Assembly: GCF_015277815.1 (NCBI RefSeq)
Contig: NZ_CP063813.1
Span: 868,001 to 932,000, forward strand
DNA length: 64,000 nucleotides
Direction of reading: 5' to 3'
Source: Microbacterium atlanticum
GTDB taxonomy: Bacteria; Actinomycetota; Actinomycetes; Actinomycetales; Microbacteriaceae
The notes beneath the pieces are model-generated. The model saw nothing but the letters and a program-made list of their open reading frames with translations, was not told the origin of the DNA and did not search any database. A program made the translations under genes and the position numbers. Position 1 is the stretch's first letter. Each line of letters opens with the position of its first letter. Below are positions 47,339 through 56,273 of this stretch, piece after piece.

Positions 47339-47392
47339 CGACGGATGCCGCGACCCGATCCCTTCGCGGGCGCCGGGTCGCGGCATCCGTCG
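47339..47392. terminator. Bidirectional terminator with 19-bp perfect arms
   Basis: Arms 47339-47357 and 47374-47392, core CGGATGCCGCGACCCG and complement, 16-base loop. It separates the convergent transporter and TetR genes. Confidence 0.85.
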
Positions 47393-47396
47393 TCCG

Positions 47397-48005
47397 TCAG
47401 CGGGTGCGCATGCCGTCGAGCGCCACCGCGACCACGTCGTGCGCGAGGCGCTCGCGATCGACGGCCCCGTCGGGGCGGTACCACTCGACGATCGAGTTGA
47501 CCATGCCGAACACCAGGCGGGTCGCCACGGCCCCGTCGACGTCGGCGCGGATCCGGCCCGAGCGCTGCGCCTCGCTCACGAGCGCGGCCACGCGGTGGTC
47601 GAACGTCCGGCGGCGCTCGAGCGCCGCCCGCTCGACGGCGCTGTTGCCGCGCACGCGCAGCAGCAATGTGACGTACGGGAGTCTGTCGACGAGCACCCGC
47701 ACCGCGCCGCGCAGCACCGCCGCCAGTCGCTCCGCCGGTTCGCCGGTCGCGGCGGCCGGCTCATCGAGCACGCCCTCCAGCCCGTCGAGCGCCTCATCCA
47801 GTGCGAGCGAGAGCAGCTGCTCCTTGGAGGCGAAGTGGTGGTACAGCGCCGACTTGGTCAGCCCCAGGCGCCCGGCGAGGTCGGCGACCGACGTCGCGTC
47901 GTAGCCCTGCTCGTTGAAGAGCCGCACCGCGACCTCCAGCACCTGGTCGCGGTCGTATCCCGGTCGCCCCCGCCGCGCGGGCGGGGGCTCGGCGATCGCG
48001 GTCAT
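47397..48005 (-). CDS. TetR-family regulator of phenylacetate catabolism (PaaR-like)
   Basis: 202 residues. The N-terminal TetR helix-turn-helix at about 20-65 (FNEQGYDATSVADLAGRLGLTKSALYHHFASKEQLL) is followed by an effector domain. In actinobacteria such regulators repress paa genes and are released by phenylacetyl-CoA. It is divergent from paaF with 90 bp between, and that gap holds a site that recurs before paaA. ATG 48005 is chosen because the helix-turn-helix is complete from there. Confidence 0.88.
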   Translation of the reverse strand: MTAIAEPPPARRGRPGYDRDQVLEVAVRLFNEQGYDATSVADLAGRLGLTKSALYHHFASKEQLLSLALDEALDGLEGVLDEPAAATGEPAERLAAVLRGAVRVLVDRLPYVTLLLRVRGNSAVERAALERRRTFDHRVAALVSEAQRSGRIRADVDGAVATRLVFGMVNSIVEWYRPDGAVDRERLAHDVVAVALDGMRTR

Positions 48006-48031
48006 GTGCCCAGTGTGGCACGGCGGGCTTC

Positions 48032-48058
48032 ATTACTGAACGATCGGTCACGTATTAT
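48032..48058. promoter_or_regulatory. Candidate TetR (PaaR) operator 1 and -10 of paaF
   Basis: ACTGAACGATCGGTC (48035-48049) is the shared core with 52301-52315 (14 of 15 identical). It lies between a possible -35 and the -10 TATTAT (48053-48058), a repressor position. Confidence 0.75.
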
Positions 48059-48095
48059 CGAGGTGTCCGCGACGGAGCGGATCGAGAGGATGCCG

Positions 48096-48833
48096 ATGCC
48101 AGAGCCGCTGCAGCTCCAGCGCCGCGCCGACCGCGTGATCGCCACCCTGTCGCGGCCCGAGGTGCGCAACGCGATCGACCAGGACATGATCGACCGCCTG
48201 CACGAGCTCTGCGGTGAGCTCGAGCGGGAGCCCCGCACGCTGATCCTCATCGGGTCCGACGGCGTGTTCGCGTCCGGCGCCGACATCGCACAGCTGCGGG
48301 AGCGCCGGGCCGCCGACGCGCGCAAGGGCATCAACACCCGGGCGTTCCAGCGCATCCGCCACCTCCCGATGCCGGTCATCGCCGCGATCGACGGCTACGC
48401 CCTCGGCGGCGGAGCCGAGCTCGCCTACGCCGCCGACATCCGCATCGGCACCCCGCGGCTGCGGATCGGCAACCCCGAGACGGGGCTCGGCATCATCGCC
48501 GCGGCGGGGGCGACGTGGCGGCTGCCGCAGCTGGTCGGCGAGGCCCGCGCGGCCGAGATGCTGCTGACAGGCCGGATCCTGGAGGCCGACACCGCCGTCG
48601 CCTGGGGCCTCGTGTCGTCGCTGGTCGAGCCGGACGACCTCCTCGCCGCCGCCGAGGCGGTCGCCGACCGGATCGCCCGCAACGATCCCACCGCGACGCG
48701 GCACACCAAGACGGCGCTGCTCGCGCCGCCCGCAGCGCACCCCGAGGTCGAGCTCGAGCTGCAGGCGCACCTCTTCGAGAGCCCCGAGAAGGAGCGGCGC
48801 ATGACCGCGTTCCTCGAGAGGCGCGCGCGATGA
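48096..48833 (+). CDS. paaF: Enoyl-CoA hydratase, phenylacetate pathway
   Basis: 245 residues, crotonase family. Oxyanion loops: SGADIAQLRER and ALGGGAELAYAADIRIG, and the catalytic segment RIGNPETGLGIIAAAGATWRLPQLVG. It hydrates 2,3-dehydroadipyl-CoA or a related intermediate. ATG 48096 is preferred over 48090 because GAGAGG lies 6 bases before it. The stop overlaps the paaH start. Confidence 0.85.
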   Translation: MPEPLQLQRRADRVIATLSRPEVRNAIDQDMIDRLHELCGELEREPRTLILIGSDGVFASGADIAQLRERRAADARKGINTRAFQRIRHLPMPVIAAIDGYALGGGAELAYAADIRIGTPRLRIGNPETGLGIIAAAGATWRLPQLVGEARAAEMLLTGRILEADTAVAWGLVSSLVEPDDLLAAAEAVADRIARNDPTATRHTKTALLAPPAAHPEVELELQAHLFESPEKERRMTAFLERRAR

Positions 48834-49687
48834 CCGGGGTGCCCGGGCGGGTCGGCGTGATCGGCGGGGGCCGCATGGGGGCGGGCATCGCCCACGCGTT
48901 CGCGCTGGCCGGCGCCGCGGTGACCGTCGTCGAGCGGGACGCGGATGCCGCGGCCGCGGCATCCGCCCGCCTCCTGGAGAGCCTGCGGCGCAGCGTCGAA
49001 CGCGGCACGACGCAGCGGGGGATCGACGAGCTCGCGGGGGCGGTGACGGCGACGACGGATGCCTCGTCCCTCGCCGGCTGCGGGCTTGTGATCGAAGCCG
49101 TGCCGGAGGATCGCGCCCTGAAGATCGAGGCACTCGGCCGGACCGAGCGCGTGCTCGCTCCCGAGGCCGCTCTCGCCACGAACACGTCGTCGATCCCCAT
49201 CGACGACCTCGCGACCGGGCTGGCCCGCCCGGCTCGCTTCCTGGGCCTGCACTTCTTCAACCCCGTGCCCGCCTCGCAGCTCGTCGAGGTGGTGACCGGA
49301 TCCGCGACCGACACGGCGCTCGTCGACGACGCCCGGCGCTGGGCGCAGGCCCTCGGCAAGACGCCGATCGTCGTGCGCGACAGCCCCGGCTTCGCGTCGA
49401 GCCGGCTCGGGGTCGCGCTGGGGCTCGAGGCGATCCGGATGCTGGAGGAGGGCGTCGCCTCGGCGGCCGACATCGACGCGGCGATGGAGCTCGGGTACCG
49501 GCATCCGCTCGGCCCGCTGCGCACCACCGACCTCGTCGGCCTCGACGTGCGCCTCGGCATCGCCGAGGAGCTCCACGCGAAGCTCGGCGACCGCTTCGCG
49601 CCCCCCGACCTGCTGCGGCGCCTCGTCGCCGACGGACATCTCGGCCGCAAGACCGGCCGCGGCTTCTACGAATGGAGTGACCAGTGA
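48830..49687 (+). CDS. paaH: 3-hydroxyacyl-CoA dehydrogenase, phenylacetate pathway
   Basis: 285 residues. The NAD fold has VGVIGGGRMGAGIAHAFALAG at the N-terminus, then TNTSSIPIDDLA, GLHFFNPVPASQLVEVV (catalytic His region) and LGYRHPLGPLRTTDLVGLDV. It oxidises 3-hydroxyadipyl-CoA. It overlaps paaF (ATGA) and paaZ (GTGA), so it is fully coupled. Confidence 0.92.
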   Translation: MTGVPGRVGVIGGGRMGAGIAHAFALAGAAVTVVERDADAAAAASARLLESLRRSVERGTTQRGIDELAGAVTATTDASSLAGCGLVIEAVPEDRALKIEALGRTERVLAPEAALATNTSSIPIDDLATGLARPARFLGLHFFNPVPASQLVEVVTGSATDTALVDDARRWAQALGKTPIVVRDSPGFASSRLGVALGLEAIRMLEEGVASAADIDAAMELGYRHPLGPLRTTDLVGLDVRLGIAEELHAKLGDRFAPPDLLRRLVADGHLGRKTGRGFYEWSDQ

Positions 49688-51837
49688 CCAGCGATCAGAC
49701 CGAGGTCGGCATCCTCCCCAGCTACCTGTGCGACCGGTGGTGGACACCCGCGCTCGGACAGGGCGAGGGTGCGGACGGCGACGCGACGGACGTGCTCGAT
49801 GCGTCCACCGGTGAGGTGGTCACCCGCGTGAGCACGGCCGGGGTCGACCTCGCCGGCGCCATCGCCTACGCGCGCACGACCGGGCAGGCGAGCCTCGGCG
49901 CGTTGACCTTCCACCAGCGCGCGCTGCTGCTGAAGGAGTTCGCCCTCGCACTCACCGGCCGCAAGGAGGAGCTGTACGAGCTGTCCAAGCGCGCCGGCGC
50001 GACCGTGCGCGACTCGCTCAGCGACGTCGACGGCGGCATCGGCGTGCTCTTCACGTACTCGTCGAAGGGCCGCCGCGAGCTGCCCAACGCCCAGGTGTAC
50101 CTCGACGGACCCGTCGAGCCGCTGTCGAAGGACGGCTCGTTCCTCGGCCGCCACGTGTACACGCGCCTGCCCGGTGTCGCGGTCCAGATCAACGCCTTCA
50201 ACTTCCCGATGTGGGGGGCGCTGGAGAAGTTCGCCCCGGCGTTCCTCGCGGGCGTGCCGACGATCGTGAAGCCCGCGACGCCGACGGCGTACGTCGCCGA
50301 GGCCTGGGTGCGGATCCTGGTCGACACCGGCCGGCTTCCGGCCGGATCGCTGCAGCTGGTGAGCGGCGCCGTTCCCGGGCTCTTCGACCACCTCGGGCTC
50401 GGCGACCTCGTCGGCTTCACCGGCAGCGCCGCGACGGCGGAGCGCCTGCGGACACAGGCGGCGCCCGGCGTGCGCTTCACCCGCGAGACCGACTCGATCA
50501 ACGCCTCGGTGCTCGGCCCCGACGCCGTGCCGGGGACTCCCGAGTTCGACGCGTACGTCAAGCAGCTCATGGTGGAGCTGACGACCAAGGCCGGGCAGAA
50601 GTGCACCGCGATCCGCCGCGCCATCGTGCCCGAGGCGGCGGTCGAGCCGCTGATCGAGGCGCTGCGGGGCAAGATCGCCGAGCGCGTCGTGGTCGGCGAC
50701 CCCCGCGCCGACGGCGTCACCATGGGTCCCGTCGTCTCGCGCGCACAGCGCGACGAGGTGCTGCGGGCGGTCGGCGAGCTGCAGGCGGCGGGCGGACGGC
50801 TCCTGCTGGGGACGACGGATGCCCCGGACGTCACGCGCGCGGACGGCTCGATCGGGCCGGCACCCGAGGGAGCGTTCGTCGCGCCGATCCTCGTCGGCTT
50901 CGACGGCGACCCCGCGGCGCTGCCGGATGCCGTGCACGACGTGGAGGCCTTCGGGCCCGTCGCGAGCTTGCTGGCGTACCGCACGGTGGAGGAGGCTGCC
51001 GACCTCGTGGGCCGCGGCGGCGGGTCGCTCGTCACCAGCGTCGCGACCTCGGATCCGGCGGTGGCGACCACGCTCCTCGCGCGCACCGCCGCCTACAACG
51101 GGCGCCTGCTGTTCCTCGACCGCGACGATGCCCGCTCGTCCACCGGCCACGGCGCGCCGGTGCCGCACCTCGTGCACGGCGGACCCGGCCGCGCGGGCGG
51201 CGGCGAGGAGCTCGGCGGCATCCGCGCCGTCCTCCACCACATGCAGCGCACCGCGGTGCAGGGGTCGCCCGCGATGCTGACCGCCCTCACCGGCGTGTGG
51301 CACCAGGGCGCGGCATCCCGCTCCGACACGCACCCGTTCCGCAAGTCGCTGGCCGAGCTCGCGATCGGCGACCAGATCGCCTCGCCCACCCGCCCGGTCA
51401 CGCTCGACGACATCGAGACGTTCGCGAACTTCACCGGCGACCTGTTCTACGCCCACATGGACGAGGCGGCCGCAGCGGCCAACCCGTTCTTCCCCGGGCG
51501 TGTTGCGCACGGCTACCTGCTGGTGTCGTGGGCGGCGGGCCTGTTCGTCGACCCCGAGCCGGGCCCGGTGCTCGCCAACTACGGCTTGGAGAACCTGCGG
51601 TTCGTCACGCCGGTGTCGCCGGGCGACGAGATCCGCGTGGTGCTCACGGCGAAGCAGATCACGCCGCGCGAGACGGACGAGTACGGCGAGGTGCGGTGGG
51701 ACGCGGTGATCCTCAACCAGGACGACGACATCGTGGCGACCTACGACGTGCTGACGCTCGTCGCGAAGACCGCGGAGCAGGCGGCGTCAGCCGCGGCCTC
51801 CGCCGTCCCTTCCGCGCCCGCCAGGGTGGACGCGTGA
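49684..51837 (+). CDS. paaZ: Bifunctional oxepin-CoA hydrolase / semialdehyde dehydrogenase
   Basis: 717 residues. The aldehyde dehydrogenase domain spans about 1-530, with INAFNFPMWGALEKFAPAF, GFTGSAATAERL and the Cys in AGQKCTAIRRAIVP. A MaoC-type hydratase at about 555-690 has NFTGDLFYAHMDEAAAAANPFF and GRVAHGYLLVSWAAGL. It opens the oxepin ring and oxidises the resulting aldehyde to 3-oxo-5,6-dehydrosuberyl-CoA. It starts with GTG 49684. Confidence 0.95.
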   Translation: MTSDQTEVGILPSYLCDRWWTPALGQGEGADGDATDVLDASTGEVVTRVSTAGVDLAGAIAYARTTGQASLGALTFHQRALLLKEFALALTGRKEELYELSKRAGATVRDSLSDVDGGIGVLFTYSSKGRRELPNAQVYLDGPVEPLSKDGSFLGRHVYTRLPGVAVQINAFNFPMWGALEKFAPAFLAGVPTIVKPATPTAYVAEAWVRILVDTGRLPAGSLQLVSGAVPGLFDHLGLGDLVGFTGSAATAERLRTQAAPGVRFTRETDSINASVLGPDAVPGTPEFDAYVKQLMVELTTKAGQKCTAIRRAIVPEAAVEPLIEALRGKIAERVVVGDPRADGVTMGPVVSRAQRDEVLRAVGELQAAGGRLLLGTTDAPDVTRADGSIGPAPEGAFVAPILVGFDGDPAALPDAVHDVEAFGPVASLLAYRTVEEAADLVGRGGGSLVTSVATSDPAVATTLLARTAAYNGRLLFLDRDDARSSTGHGAPVPHLVHGGPGRAGGGEELGGIRAVLHHMQRTAVQGSPAMLTALTGVWHQGAASRSDTHPFRKSLAELAIGDQIASPTRPVTLDDIETFANFTGDLFYAHMDEAAAAANPFFPGRVAHGYLLVSWAAGLFVDPEPGPVLANYGLENLRFVTPVSPGDEIRVVLTAKQITPRETDEYGEVRWDAVILNQDDDIVATYDVLTLVAKTAEQAASAAASAVPSAPARVDA

Positions 51838-52265
51838 CCGACCCCGCCGAGCACTTCGCCGGGCAGCGGCCGATGCTGCGGCGCGACCGCGCATCGGCGG
51901 CGCTCGGCATGGTCGTCGAGCGCGACGGGCCGGGCGAGGCGATCGTGTCGATGCGGGTGCGCGACGACATGACGAACGGATTCGCCATCACGCACGGTGG
52001 GATGGTGTTCGCGCTCGCCGACACGGCGTTCGCGATGGCCTGCAACGAGGACTCCGAGGTGACGGTCGCCGCCGGCGCCGACATCTCGTTCCTCAAGGCG
52101 ACGCACGCCGGGCAGACGCTCACCGCGCACGCACGGCGCCGGGTGCTCACCGGCAGAAGCGGCGTCTACGACGTGACGGTCACCGACGAGACGGGCGATG
52201 TCGTCGCCGAGTTCCGCGGGCGGTCGTTCACCACGCGGCGGGCGCACCCTGACGACTCGGTGTGA
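51834..52265 (+). CDS. paaI: Phenylacetate-pathway hot-dog thioesterase
   Basis: 143 residues, hot-dog fold: NGFAITHGGMVFALADTAFAMACN (catalytic Asp in LADTAF) and AAGADISFLKATHAGQTLTA. It clears dead-end CoA thioesters. GTG 51834 overlaps the paaZ stop. It is the last gene of the first paa operon; a separate promoter follows. Confidence 0.92.
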   Translation: MTDPAEHFAGQRPMLRRDRASAALGMVVERDGPGEAIVSMRVRDDMTNGFAITHGGMVFALADTAFAMACNEDSEVTVAAGADISFLKATHAGQTLTAHARRRVLTGRSGVYDVTVTDETGDVVAEFRGRSFTTRRAHPDDSV

Positions 52266-52297
52266 GCCGTTGTCGCGGCATCCGTCGCCGTATACAC

Positions 52298-52321
52298 TTT
52301 ACTGAACGAACGGTCTGTAAA
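52298..52321. promoter_or_regulatory. Candidate TetR (PaaR) operator 2 upstream of paaA
   Basis: TTTAC (52298-52302) and GTAAA (52317-52321) flank a core matching operator 1. The site is just before the paaA ribosome binding site, giving the paaA-E-G genes their own control point in the middle of the cluster. Confidence 0.75.
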
Positions 52322-52331
52322 TGAGGAGTCG

Positions 52332-53303
52332 ATGATGACGACCGATGTGCTGATCGACGAGGCGGCCGGGCAGGCCGCCTTCGACGCGATCATCGAGGCG
52401 GACTCGCGCATCGAACCCCGCGACTGGATGCCCGAGGCGTACCGCCGGACGCTGATCCGCCAGATCTCGCAGCACGCGCACTCCGAGATCATCGGCATGC
52501 AGCCGGAGGGCAACTGGATCACGCGGGCGCCAAGCCTCAAGCGCAAGGCGATCCTGATGGCCAAGGTGCAGGACGAGGCCGGGCACGGGCTGTACCTCTA
52601 CTCCGCCGCGCAGACCCTCGGCATCACCCGCGACGAGATGACCGAGCAGCTCATCGAGGGCCGCGCGAAGTACTCGTCGATCTTCAACTACCCCACCCCG
52701 ACGTGGGCCGACATGGGCGCGATCGGGTGGCTCGTCGACGGCGCCGCGATCTGCAACCAGGTGCCGCTGTGCCGCGCCTCGTACGGCCCCTACGGCCGGG
52801 CGATGGTGCGCATCTGCAAGGAGGAGTCGTTCCACCAGCGGCAGGGCTTCGAGATCCTGCTGACCCTCATGCAGGGCACGCCCGCACAGCGGAAGATGGC
52901 GCAGGATGCCGTCGACCGCTGGTACTGGCCGTCGCTGATGATGTTCGGCCCGCCCGACGACGCGTCGCCGAACTCGGCGCAGTCGATGGCGTGGAAGATC
53001 AAGCGCTTCTCGAACGACGAGCTGCGGCAGCGGTTCATCGGGATGCTGGTGCCCCAGGCCGAGGTGCTGGGGGTGACGCTGCCCGATCCCCAGCTGCGCT
53101 GGGACGAGGACGCCCAGCGCTGGCACACGAGCGAGATCGACTGGACCGAGCTGCAGGAGGTCATCGCCGGGCGGGGCGCGATGAACGCCGAGCGCATCCG
53201 CAACCGGCGCACGGCGCACGAGGACGGCGCGTGGGTACGCGAGGCGGCGGCCGAGTACGCCCGCAAGCAGCAGCTGCAGGGCGCGGGGAAGGCGGTGGCG
53301 TGA
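52332..53303 (+). CDS. paaA: Phenylacetyl-CoA epoxidase, catalytic subunit A
   Basis: 323 residues, ferritin-like diiron oxygenase. Metal motifs: [31 protein letters not shown] and [14 protein letters not shown]. It forms the 1,2-epoxide of phenylacetyl-CoA. GAGGAG lies before ATG 52332 (ATG 52335 equally possible). It is the first gene of paaABCDE-G. Confidence 0.97.
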   Translation: MMTTDVLIDEAAGQAAFDAIIEADSRIEPRDWMPEAYRRTLIRQISQHAHSEIIGMQPEGNWITRAPSLKRKAILMAKVQDEAGHGLYLYSAAQTLGITRDEMTEQLIEGRAKYSSIFNYPTPTWADMGAIGWLVDGAAICNQVPLCRASYGPYGRAMVRICKEESFHQRQGFEILLTLMQGTPAQRKMAQDAVDRWYWPSLMMFGPPDDASPNSAQSMAWKIKRFSNDELRQRFIGMLVPQAEVLGVTLPDPQLRWDEDAQRWHTSEIDWTELQEVIAGRGAMNAERIRNRRTAHEDGAWVREAAAEYARKQQLQGAGKAVA

Positions 53304-53626
53304 TGACCACTCCGGGCGGATCGACCGACTCCTCGACCGAGCGCCGCGAGACCTGGCCGCTCTGGGAGGTGTTCGTGCGCGCCGGACGCGGCCTGTCGCA
53401 CGTGCACGCGGGCTCGCTGCACGCGCCGGACGCGGCACTGGCGCTGCGCAACGCCCGCGACCTTTACACCCGCCGGGGCGAGGGCACCTCGATCTGGGTG
53501 GTTCCCGCCGAGGCCATCAGCACGAGCGACCCCGACGCGAAGGGCGCGTTCTTCGAGAGCCCGGCCGGCAAGAACTACCGCCACGCCACGTACTACACGG
53601 CGTCCGAGGGGGTGCCGCACCTGTGA
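53303..53626 (+). CDS. paaB: Phenylacetyl-CoA epoxidase subunit B
   Basis: 107 residues. Core: WPLWEVFVRAGRGLSHVHAG, HAPDAALALRNARDLYTRRG and SIWVVPAEAI, diagnostic of PaaB. ATG 53303 overlaps the paaA stop (TGATG). It is a structural subunit of the multicomponent oxygenase. Confidence 0.95.
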   Translation: MTTPGGSTDSSTERRETWPLWEVFVRAGRGLSHVHAGSLHAPDAALALRNARDLYTRRGEGTSIWVVPAEAISTSDPDAKGAFFESPAGKNYRHATYYTASEGVPHL

Positions 53627-54450
53627 CCGGGATCACCGAAGCGCACGGCGACGTCACCGTCGAGCGGGTCGAGCTGTCGGCCGAGCTCGCCGGCGCCGAC
53701 GGGCACGCCGCGACCGCCGACGTCGCCGAATACGCGCTGTGGCTCGGCGACGACGCGCTGATCCTCTCCCAGCAGCTCGGCGCGTGGATCGCGCGCGCGC
53801 CGGAGCTGGAGGAGGACGTCGCGCTCGCGAACATCGCGCTGGACCTGCTCGGTCACGCCCGGTCGCTGCTGCACTACGCCGGCACGTACGACGGGCGCTC
53901 CGAGGACGACCTCGCATACTGGCGCGACGAGCCCGAGTTCCGCTGCGCGTGGCTCTTCCAGCAGCCCAACGGCGACTTCGCACAGACGATCGCACGCCAG
54001 CTCGCGGCATCCGTCTACCTCTTCGAGCTCTACACCGCTCTGCAGCGGTCGTCCGACCCGACCTTCGCCGCCGTCGCCGCGAAGGCGGTGAAGGAGGTCG
54101 AGTACCACCGCGACCACGCCGTGCAGTGGACGCTGCGGCTGGCGGGCGGCACCGACGAGTCCCGCAGCCGCATGGTGCGGGCTCTCGGCGACGTCTGGCC
54201 GTACGTCGGAGAGCTGTTCCGCGACGAGCCGCTGATCGACCGCCTGGAGGGCGTCGCGGTGCGGCCCTCGGCGCTGCGGGCCGGGTTCGACGGCGTCATC
54301 GCCGCGGTGCTCGCCGAGGCCGAGCTGGACGTGCCCGCCGGTCCGGTGTCGTCGGCCGGCGGTCGCCGCGGCTCCCACTTCCCGACGCTCGGCTACCTGC
54401 TGGCCGAGATGCAGGTGCTCGCCCGTCAGCACCCGGGGGCGACGTGGTGA
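53623..54450 (+). CDS. paaC: Phenylacetyl-CoA epoxidase subunit C
   Basis: 275 residues, ferritin-like fold paired with PaaA. Motifs: LGDDALILSQQLGAWIARAP, NIALDLLGHARSLLHYAG, KEVEYHRDHAVQWTLRLAGG and FPTLGYLLAEMQVLARQHPG. It starts with GTG 53623 overlapping paaB. It is non-catalytic but needed for activity. Confidence 0.95.
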   Translation: MTGITEAHGDVTVERVELSAELAGADGHAATADVAEYALWLGDDALILSQQLGAWIARAPELEEDVALANIALDLLGHARSLLHYAGTYDGRSEDDLAYWRDEPEFRCAWLFQQPNGDFAQTIARQLAASVYLFELYTALQRSSDPTFAAVAAKAVKEVEYHRDHAVQWTLRLAGGTDESRSRMVRALGDVWPYVGELFRDEPLIDRLEGVAVRPSALRAGFDGVIAAVLAEAELDVPAGPVSSAGGRRGSHFPTLGYLLAEMQVLARQHPGATW

Positions 54451-55049
54451 GGCCGGCCGTTCACGATTCAGTCCCCGCGCCGCCCGCGACGCCCGGGTCC
54501 GCGGATTCCTGCAGTTCTTCCGGCCCGCGTGCGGCCTCTGGACTGAATCCCGCACCGCCGACTCTGAACACCGAAGCCCGGCGGGCGTGGGCGGTGGCGG
54601 CATCCGTCCCCGATCCCGAGGTGCCGGTGCTCACGATCGAGGACCTCGGCGTGCTGCGCGACGTCGCGGTCGAGGGCGGTCGCGTGACCGTCACCATCAC
54701 GCCGACCTATTCGGGATGCCCGGCGATGGACGCCATCCGCGACGACGTCGTGCTCGCGCTGACCGCTGCCGGCTTCGACCAGGTCGACGTGCGCCTCGTG
54801 CTGGCGCCCGCCTGGACCACGGACTGGATGACGGATGCCGGCAAGCGCAAGCTCGTCGACTACGGCATCGCCCCGCCCACCGGCCGGGCGGCGGTGCGCG
54901 GCCCGATCCCGGTGCCGCTGTCGGTGCGGTGCCCGCAGTGCGGATCCCTCGACACCCGCGAGGTCGCCCGATTCGGGTCGACCTCCTGCAAGGCGCTCTA
55001 CGAGTGCCGCGCGTGCCTCGAGCCCTTCGACCACTTCAAGGCGCACTGA
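54447..55049 (+). CDS. paaD: Phenylacetyl-CoA epoxidase maturation protein D
   Basis: 200 residues. The MIP18/DUF59 core (VPDPEVPVLTIEDLGVLRDV, TPTYSGCPAMDAI) is followed by a zinc ribbon (CPQCGS ... CRACLEPFDH). It takes part in Fe-S or diiron assembly. GTG 54447 overlaps paaC. The first 45 residues are an Ala/Ser/Pro-rich extension with no domain, so a later start is conceivable. Confidence 0.93.
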   Translation: MRPAVHDSVPAPPATPGSADSCSSSGPRAASGLNPAPPTLNTEARRAWAVAASVPDPEVPVLTIEDLGVLRDVAVEGGRVTVTITPTYSGCPAMDAIRDDVVLALTAAGFDQVDVRLVLAPAWTTDWMTDAGKRKLVDYGIAPPTGRAAVRGPIPVPLSVRCPQCGSLDTREVARFGSTSCKALYECRACLEPFDHFKAH

Positions 55050-56263
55050 TGCGCCGCGGCGACTCCCGGCATGCGGCGGGACCCGAGGACGCCGAGCGCG
55101 AGCGCATCGCCGAGACCCTGCTGACGACCGCCGTGGGCGGGCCACGCGGGGCGAAGCACCGCGCGCGGTTCCACACCCTCCGGGTCGCCGCCGTGCGGCC
55201 GTTGACGGATGCCTCGGTCGAGGTGACCTTCGCCATCCCCGAGGAGGCGCGCGGCGACTTCGACTACCTCGCCGGGCAGCACGTGGCGCTGCGCAAGGTG
55301 ATCGACGGCCACGAGCTGCGCCGGTCGTACTCGCTGTGCCGGGCCGCGGACTCCGGGGGTGGGGGAGACGGCCCTCGCACCATCAGCGTCGCCATCAAGC
55401 GCGACTCGGGCGGGCGGTTCTCGACGTGGGCGCAGACGGAGCTGCGCGTCGGGGACCGGATCGACGTCATGAGCCCGCAGGGCACCTTCACCTCGAAGCT
55501 GGCGGACCTCGACGACGCGCACGTGGCGGGGATCGCCGCCGGCTCGGGCATCACGCCGCTGATGGCGCTGGCCGCGACGGTCCTCGCGCGCTCCGCCACG
55601 TCGCGGTTCACGCTCGTGTACACCAACCGGTCGAGCCTGGATGTCATGTTCCTCGACGAGCTGTCCGACCTCAAGGACCGCTACCCCACGCGTCTGGCGC
55701 TTCACCACGTGCTCTCGCGCGAGCAGCGCACGGCGCCGCTGCTGTCGGGACGCATCGACGAGCCGCGCCTGCGGCGCATACTCGGCGAGCTGGTGCTGCC
55801 CGACACCGTCGACGAATGGTTCCTGTGCGGTCCGTTCGAGCTCGTGCAGCTGTGCCGCGACACCCTCGCCGACATCGGCGTCGACCCGGCGCACGTGCGC
55901 TACGAGCTCTTCACGACCGGCGAGGGGGAGCGTGCCGAGCCGTCCGCCGGGCGTCCGGTCGCCGTGGCCGCCGACGAGCCGGTGCGGCGCATCGAGTTCA
56001 CGCTCGACGGCCAGTCCCAGTCCGTCGACAGCCCCGTCGCTGCCCGGGAGTCGATCCTCAACGCCGCGCTGCGGGTGCGGCCGGACGTGCCGTTCGCGTG
56101 CGCGGGGGGTGTGTGCGGCACGTGCCGCGCGCGGCTTGTCGAAGGCTCCGTCACCATGACCGAGAACTACGCCCTCGAGCCCGATGAGCTCGAGCGCGGC
56201 TACGTGCTCACCTGCCAATCACACCCGACGACCGATACCGTCGTCGTCGACTACGACGTCTGA
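55049..56263 (+). CDS. paaE: Phenylacetyl-CoA epoxidase reductase subunit E
   Basis: 404 residues. The FAD/NAD(P) reductase module at about 40-280 (LRRSYSLCRA, AAGSGITPLMALAATVL, EWFLCGPFELVQLC) joins a plant-type 2Fe-2S ferredoxin domain with CAGGVCGTCRARLVEGS and a final Cys in VLTCQSHP. It passes electrons from NADPH to PaaA. ATG 55049 overlaps the paaD stop. Confidence 0.95.
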   Translation: MRRGDSRHAAGPEDAERERIAETLLTTAVGGPRGAKHRARFHTLRVAAVRPLTDASVEVTFAIPEEARGDFDYLAGQHVALRKVIDGHELRRSYSLCRAADSGGGGDGPRTISVAIKRDSGGRFSTWAQTELRVGDRIDVMSPQGTFTSKLADLDDAHVAGIAAGSGITPLMALAATVLARSATSRFTLVYTNRSSLDVMFLDELSDLKDRYPTRLALHHVLSREQRTAPLLSGRIDEPRLRRILGELVLPDTVDEWFLCGPFELVQLCRDTLADIGVDPAHVRYELFTTGEGERAEPSAGRPVAVAADEPVRRIEFTLDGQSQSVDSPVAARESILNAALRVRPDVPFACAGGVCGTCRARLVEGSVTMTENYALEPDELERGYVLTCQSHPTTDTVVVDYDV

Positions 56264-56273
56264 GGAGGAACGC

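Noticed and set aside
52291..52321. Defined -35/-10 for paaA
   Set aside because: TATACA and TTGTCG are present but spacing is only 15 bp; the operator is clearer than the promoter, so I did not call it.
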